Assembly (NCBI GenBank): GCA_902476875.1
Contig: CABSFC010000106.1
Span: forward strand, 1 to 9,024
DNA length: 9,024 nt
Direction of reading: 5' to 3'
Source of the DNA: an uncultured Oscillibacter sp.
GTDB taxonomy: Bacteria > Bacillota > Clostridia > Oscillospirales > Oscillospiraceae
Shown here: in pieces, positions 6,133 to 9,024 of the stretch
Layout of the letters: the number at the start of each line of letters is the position of its first letter
How positions within the stretch are numbered: the first letter of the stretch is position 1
Translations under genes and position numbers: made by a program
The notes under the pieces: model-generated
Seen by the model: the letters and a program-made list of their open reading frames with translations, nothing else
The model's database searches: none
What the model was told of the DNA's origin: nothing

Positions 6133-6172
6133 AGGAGGGGTCAGGGAATTCCAAAATTCCCCGATCCCTCCT
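6133..6172. repeat. 40-nt imperfect palindrome (18-bp hairpin)
   Basis: The left arm (6133-6150) and right arm (6155-6172) pair over 18 positions with one A/C mismatch and one GU, around the loop CCAA. The inner 7 bp are GGGAATT/AATTCCC and the outer part is AGGAGGGG against CCCTCCT. On the plus strand it is followed by TGGCGTGG, so it is not a typical terminator for the ligase operon. On the minus strand it is followed by ATTTTACTGATTTATT, moderately T-rich. The first 14 nt resemble 485-498 (AGGAGGCGTCAGGG, one difference), hinting at a dispersed intergenic repeat. Confidence 0.75.
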
Positions 6173-6198
6173 TGGCGTGGCGTGTGAAAATCAAATAA

Positions 6199-6270
6199 CC
6201 GGGTGTAGCGCAGTTGGTAGCGCGCTTGCTTTGGGAGCGTGAGGCCGAGGTTCGGACTGCACTTCTAAAA
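6199..6270 (+). pseudogene. Broken tRNA-Pro copy (5' half intact, 3' half degenerate)
   Basis: Positions 6199-6238 are identical to 6382-6421, the 5' acceptor strand, D arm, anticodon stem start and TGG anticodon loop of the intact tRNA-Pro. After that the sequence changes. The anticodon stem 3' strand reads GCGTG and no longer pairs properly with CTTGC. A TTC-containing T-loop-like stretch (GAGGTTCGGACT) has no closing T stem. The region where the acceptor strand should be (CACTTCT) pairs poorly with CCGGGTG, and no CCA is encoded. It should not yield a functional tRNA. The end at 6270 is approximate. The 11-12 nt upstream are also shared with the second copy (one-base indel). It is either a decayed tandem copy or an attachment-site half left by an integrative element. 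Confidence 0.75.
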
Positions 6271-6381
6271 CTTCCCGGAAAGCCTTGGGACACATGGCCC
6301 CGCATGGTTTCGCACCTCGCCGGTAACTGGTCAAAAATCGGCGTTGACCACATGTTTGACCACAATTGGAAAAATCAATAA
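6271..6381. other. Spacer between the tRNA copies with repeated GGTCAA/TTGACC motifs
   Basis: TTGACCACA occurs at 6344-6352 and again at 6356-6364 (12-nt period). GGTCAA occurs inverted at 6329-6334. Such short repeats next to a tRNA target resemble arm-type binding sites of tyrosine recombinases, but no integrase gene is present. One plus-strand frame is open from 6199 to the TAA at 6379-6381, with no convincing start. No gene is called. Confidence 0.4.
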
Positions 6382-6457
6382 CCGGGTGTAGCGCAGTTGG
6401 TAGCGCGCTTGCTTTGGGAGCAAGATGCCGGGAGTTCGAGTCTCCCCACTCGGACCA
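6382..6457 (+). tRNA. tRNA-Pro (anticodon TGG)
   Basis: 76 nt folding as a complete cloverleaf. Acceptor CCGGGTG pairs with CACTCGG (one GU). D stem is GCGC/GCGC around AGTTGGTA. Anticodon stem is CTTGC/GCAAG with loop TTTGGGA giving anticodon TGG. The variable loop is ATGCC. T stem is GGGAG/CTCCC with loop TTCGAGT. The discriminator is A and CCA is encoded. It decodes CCN proline codons (CCA, CCG and others by modified U34). A terminator follows within 6 nt. Confidence 0.97.
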
Positions 6458-6462
6458 ACCCC

Positions 6463-6495
6463 CCCCTGAAATCGGATGATTTCAGGGGATTTTTA
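6463..6495 (+). terminator. Rho-independent terminator of tRNA-Pro
   Basis: CCCCTGAAATC (6463-6473) pairs perfectly with GATTTCAGGGG (6478-6488) around GGAT and is followed by ATTTTTATAATTTT. It is a classic intrinsic terminator just after the CCA end. Confidence 0.92.
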
Positions 6496-6655
6496 TAATT
6501 TTCGGAGCTTTTTATGAGATATTTTTGCGCAAAACATATACTAAATGTGGTTGAGGTTTAATCCATGAAAATGTTTCCTTATCAGTTGCCCTCATACTTG
6601 GACAGTGATCAGTGCCTGCCGTAAGGACAACCGATTCTATTCCGGTTCCCCCGTC

Positions 6656-6684
6656 TTGCTCATCTGTGCAGAAACATGTATAAT
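6656..6684 (+). promoter_or_regulatory. Promoter of the deformylase-like cassette
   Basis: TTGCTC (6656-6661), 17-bp spacer, perfect TATAAT (6679-6684). The predicted start near 6691 leaves a leader of about 58 nt. A small inverted repeat (AACCG 6629-6633, CGGTT 6643-6647) lies 8 bp upstream of the -35 box. The preceding stretch 6496-6650 holds no gene that I can support and is AT-richer than the flanking DNA. Confidence 0.75.
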
Positions 6685-6748
6685 GCAAGGTGAAATAAAC
6701 AGAGAGATCGACCCGTGCAGCGATCCGACAAAATAAGGAGAAGAACCG

Positions 6749-7159
6749 ATGATTCGAGACATCTGCAAAGATGAAGCAATTCTGGCCCAAAAAGCGGAGC
6801 CTGCTACACCGGATGATCTGCAAACGGCGGCGGACCTGCTGGAAACGCTGGAACACCATAAGGCTGGCTGCGTGGGTATGGCCGCCAACATGATCGGCGT
6901 CAACAAGCGCATCATCGCCTTTGACAACGAGGGAACATACATGGTCATGTTCAACCCGGAGATCGTGAAAAAGTCCGGACCCTATCAGACGGAGGAGGGC
7001 TGTCTGTCCCTTACCGGCACCCGCCCGGCCAAGCGGTGGAAGTCCATCAAAGTGCGCTGGCAGAACGAGCAGTTTCAGGAGCGGCTGAAGACCTTCACTG
7101 GCTGGGCTGCCCAGATCATTCAGCACGAGATCGACCACTGCGACGGGATCGTCATCTGA
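6749..7159 (+). CDS. Peptide deformylase-like protein with altered motif I
   Basis: 136 aa, shorter than typical deformylases (150-190), with AAGGAG 9 nt before ATG. The family removes the formyl group from N-terminal fMet of new proteins, using a metal held by Cys, His, His. Motif II is EEGCLSL (82-88; Cys85 ligand) and motif III is QHEIDH (125-130; His126 and His130 ligands, Glu127 general acid/base), so the metal site looks complete. Motif I reads GCVGMAANMIG (40-50) instead of GxGLAAxQxG: Met48 sits where the conserved Gln that stabilises the oxyanion is expected. The C-terminus stops two residues after the HEIDH-CDG segment, lacking the usual C-terminal helix. This form is probably an accessory deformylase or a deformylase-like hydrolase with another substrate. 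It is first in a cassette with a metallophosphoesterase (12 bp downstream). Confidence 0.88.
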   Translation: MIRDICKDEAILAQKAEPATPDDLQTAADLLETLEHHKAGCVGMAANMIGVNKRIIAFDNEGTYMVMFNPEIVKKSGPYQTEEGCLSLTGTRPAKRWKSIKVRWQNEQFQERLKTFTGWAAQIIQHEIDHCDGIVI

Positions 7160-7171
7160 GGAGGGGAAGGT

Positions 7172-7630
7172 ATGAAATTGGCCATCCTCTCCGACACCCA
7201 CGGCCTGTTGCGGCCCGAGGTGGTGAAGCATCTGAAAACCGCCGACGCCATCCTCCACGGTGGGGACATCAACCGACAAGCAATTGTGGACGAGCTGCGG
7301 CAGTACGCACCACTTTATATCGTCCGAGGCAACAACGACAAGGAGTGGGCGGAGGCCATCCCCCACGATCTCACCGTCACTCTGGGCGGCGTGACCTTCT
7401 ATATGGTCCACAACAAAAAGGAAGCCCCGGCGGACCTCTCTGGCGTGGATGCGGTAGTGTTCGGCCACTCCCACAAATTTGTGCAGGAGGAAAAGGACGG
7501 CCTTCTCTGGCTCAACCCCGGCTCCTGCGGCCCCCGGCGATTCAACCAGGAGATCACCATGATGATGGCGGAGGTGGAAGGCGGCCAGCTCCGGGTGGAG
7601 AAAATCACCATTCCCCACGAGGTGAAATGA
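7172..7630 (+). CDS. Metallophosphoesterase, YfcE/MJ0936 family
   Basis: 152 aa, typical for this short phosphodiesterase family, with GAGGGGAAGG just upstream of ATG. All metal-binding motifs are present: SDTHG (7-11; Asp8, His10), HGGD (29-32; Asp32), GNND (53-56; Asn54), VHN (79-81; His80), GHSH (98-101; His99, His101), and the NPGS turn (115-118). It should be a cytoplasmic two-metal (Mn/Ni) phosphodiesterase; the natural substrate in this family is poorly known. It lies between the deformylase-like gene and the DUF6933-like gene, and its stop overlaps the next start as ATGA, so translation is likely coupled. Confidence 0.92.
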   Translation: MKLAILSDTHGLLRPEVVKHLKTADAILHGGDINRQAIVDELRQYAPLYIVRGNNDKEWAEAIPHDLTVTLGGVTFYMVHNKKEAPADLSGVDAVVFGHSHKFVQEEKDGLLWLNPGSCGPRRFNQEITMMMAEVEGGQLRVEKITIPHEVK

Positions 7631-8133
7631 TGGAACTGGGACTGACCTTTCCCCTCCAACGATTTCTGAAAATAAAACCGCCGGCCTACGGCGCAGAGCC
7701 AGACCGGCGGTTCTGCTGGGACCTCCATGTGATCGACCTGCGGGGCCGCAAGTGCCTGCTTGCCGTCCATTGCCACAGCCGGTACACTTTCGTCCGTTAT
7801 GACGTGCCACCCTTCCAGTGGGCAGATATCCCCGGACTGTTCCGGGAGGGGCTGGCAGACAGCCTTAATACCGCCGGGTTTGCCCGGCCGCAGGTGGAGA
7901 GTTATCTGCAAAAGGCCGGGACCTTTATCCTGAGCCGCACCCACGGCCGCCGGGAGGTGGCCTTTCTCAACCGGGCTTGGGAGGATGTACTGGCGCTGGA
8001 CCTGTGCCTGGACACCGGCAGTCAGGCCCAGCCTCTGCTGGACCACGCCGTCAACACCCGGCCCAGCCGATGTGTGGGCTTTGAGGGGCTTGGAATAGGG
8101 CTGGATCGCATTGCCGCATCTGTCAGTCGCTGA
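7627..8133 (+). CDS. DUF6933-like protein of unknown function
   Basis: 168 aa. Two adjacent ATGs (7627, 7630) are available. The first overlaps the previous stop (ATGA), a sign of translational coupling. Residues 28-60 (RFCWDLHVIDLRGRKCLLAV, then HSRYTFVRYDV) match, from memory, the core 'W...L..I.RRK.LL.VN..T' pattern of DUF6933. Helical segments follow at 66-83 and 88-102. The C-terminal half (LNRAWEDVLALDLCLD) is helical, then ends in a low-complexity tail. No signal peptide, membrane segment or catalytic motif is visible. The family is of unknown function; association with the deformylase-like and phosphoesterase genes does not reveal it. The family assignment is moderate, the gene itself is solid. 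Confidence 0.75.
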   Translation: MMELGLTFPLQRFLKIKPPAYGAEPDRRFCWDLHVIDLRGRKCLLAVHCHSRYTFVRYDVPPFQWADIPGLFREGLADSLNTAGFARPQVESYLQKAGTFILSRTHGRREVAFLNRAWEDVLALDLCLDTGSQAQPLLDHAVNTRPSRCVGFEGLGIGLDRIAASVSR

Positions 8134-8140
8134 CCCGCAT

Positions 8141-8152
8141 TTGTTCAAACAA
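8141..8152. promoter_or_regulatory. Short palindrome upstream of the alcohol dehydrogenase gene
   Basis: TTGTT and AACAA are perfect 5-bp arms around CA, 47 bp before the dehydrogenase start. It could be an operator, but is short enough to be chance. Confidence 0.25.
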
Positions 8153-8198
8153 CGCTCACCACGGCCATGTACCGCAAACAGGGAGGAGAAGAACCGCT

Positions 8199-9024
8199 AT
8201 GCTTGCCTACACCTACATCGAACACGGGAAATTTGAACTGATCGAAAAGCCAAAGCCAGTGCTCCTGGACGACCGGGACGCCATCGTAAAGGTGACGCTG
8301 GCGAGCATCTGCACCAGCGACCTGCATATCAAGCACGGAAGTGTCCCCCGGGCTGTCCCCGGCGTCACGGTGGGCCATGAGATGGTAGGCGTCGTGGAGC
8401 AGGTCGGCGCCGCTGTGACCAACGTCCGGCCCGGCGACCGGGTGACGGTAAACGTGGAGACGTTCTGCGGCGAGTGCTTCTTCTGCCGGCACGGCTGGGT
8501 CAACAACTGCACCGACCCAAACGGCGGCTGGGCCTTAGGGTGCCGCATCGACGGCGGTCAGGCGGAGTATGTCCGTGTCCCCTACGCGGACCAGGGCCTT
8601 GACAAGATCCCCGACGCCGTCACCGATCTGCAAGCCCTGCTGGTGGGCGATGTGCTGGCCACCGGCTATTGGGCCGCGCAGATCTCCGAGATCCGGCAAG
8701 ACGACACCGTGCTGATTCTCGGCGCCGGGCCTACGGGCCTTTGCACCCTTCAGTGCGTATGTTTAGAAAATCCCCGGCGCGTCATCGTCTGCGACATCGA
8801 CGAGGGCCGCCTGGACTTTGTCCGCAGGCACTACCCCGGCGTACTGACCACCACCGCCGACCATCTCAGGGAGTTTGTGTCGGCCCACAGCGACCACGGC
8901 GGCGCTGATGTGGTGTTGGAGGTGGCCGGCAGCGAAAGCAGCTTCCGCACGGCATGGGACTGCGCCCGGCCCAATGCCGTCGTCACCGTGGTCGCCCTCT
9001 ACGACGCTCCCCAAATTCTGCCGC
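8199..9024 (+). CDS. Zinc-dependent medium-chain alcohol dehydrogenase (3' end cut off)
   Basis: The first 275 residues of an expected ~345 are present, with GGGAGGAG 10 nt before ATG. Catalytic zinc ligands: Cys38 (SICTSD), His60-Glu61 (GHE), and Asp151 in GDVLATG. Structural zinc: Cys90, Cys93, Cys96, Cys104 (C-x2-C-x2-C-x7-C). The cofactor site has LGAGPTG (174-180), and Asp199/Asp201 after the second Rossmann strand favour NAD(H) over NADP(H). It would oxidise an alcohol or reduce an aldehyde/ketone in the cytoplasm; substrate unknown. It is 65 bp after the DUF6933-like gene on the same strand, with no terminator seen between, so it may belong to the cassette. Its leader shares AGGAGAAGAACCG with the deformylase-like gene leader. 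Confidence 0.93.
   Translation, partial: MLAYTYIEHGKFELIEKPKPVLLDDRDAIVKVTLASICTSDLHIKHGSVPRAVPGVTVGHEMVGVVEQVGAAVTNVRPGDRVTVNVETFCGECFFCRHGWVNNCTDPNGGWALGCRIDGGQAEYVRVPYADQGLDKIPDAVTDLQALLVGDVLATGYWAAQISEIRQDDTVLILGAGPTGLCTLQCVCLENPRRVIVCDIDEGRLDFVRRHYPGVLTTTADHLREFVSAHSDHGGADVVLEVAGSESSFRTAWDCARPNAVVTVVALYDAPQILP

Noticed and set aside
6133..6172. Hairpin as an intrinsic terminator of the ligase operon
   Set aside because: The stem is strong, but the plus-strand sequence after it is TGGCGTGG with no U tract.
6141..6365. 74-aa minus-strand ORF through the hairpin, broken tRNA and spacer
   Set aside because: It is mostly antisense tRNA and palindrome sequence, with no ribosome binding site. 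It could be a remnant of an element, but coding is not supported.
6512..7810. 432-aa minus-strand ORF over the deformylase-like and phosphoesterase genes
   Set aside because: It is antisense to genes with intact catalytic motifs and crosses their promoter. The product is not recognisable.

Overview
The window looks like chromosomal DNA of a GC-rich, low-oxygen Firmicute, most likely of the Oscillospiraceae (Flavonifractor/Lawsonibacter/Oscillibacter-like). This is inferred from high GC with CTG/GAG/GCC-rich codon use, strong AGGAGG-type ribosome binding sites, sigma-A-like TTGACA/TATAAT promoters, and the protein families present. I recognised the families by eye; no search was run.

Left part (1-3439): two genes on the minus strand, a 412-aa lactate/malate dehydrogenase-like protein followed by a flavodoxin-fold oxidoreductase-like protein that runs off the left edge. 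They are driven by an extended -10 promoter near 1803-1831, with a GC-rich hairpin in the leader. Across a structured 338-bp divergent intergenic region come, on the plus strand, a CatA-like O-acetyltransferase (207 aa) and a 62-aa hypothetical protein. The 62-aa gene converges on a minus-strand ferritin-like (DUF2383-like) helical protein. The two share a perfect 16-bp-stem terminator whose right arm encodes the last codons of the ferritin-like gene.

Middle part (3440-6108): a two-gene surface-polysaccharide operon with a good promoter (TTGACC-17-TACAAT): a family 2 glycosyltransferase and a polytopic O-antigen ligase/polymerase-like membrane protein.

tRNA locus (6105-6495): a promoter overlapping the ligase stop codon, a strong 40-nt hairpin, a broken tRNA-Pro copy, a 111-bp spacer with repeated GGTCAA/TTGACC motifs, and then an intact tRNA-Pro(TGG) with encoded CCA and a rho-independent terminator. 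The two tRNA copies share exactly 40 nt (the 5' half), offset by 183 bp. This resembles the scar of an integrative element or a partial tandem duplication.

Right part (6496-9024): an AT-richer leader with a consensus promoter (TTGCTC-17-TATAAT), then a compact cassette of a peptide deformylase-like protein with an altered motif I, a YfcE/MJ0936-type metallophosphoesterase, and a DUF6933-like protein (ATGA overlap). A zinc-dependent medium-chain alcohol dehydrogenase follows and is cut by the right edge. I see no CRISPR array, recognisable transposase or convincing new defence system. The most unusual items are the tRNA-Pro partial duplication and two enzyme homologues that each lack a normally conserved active-site residue.
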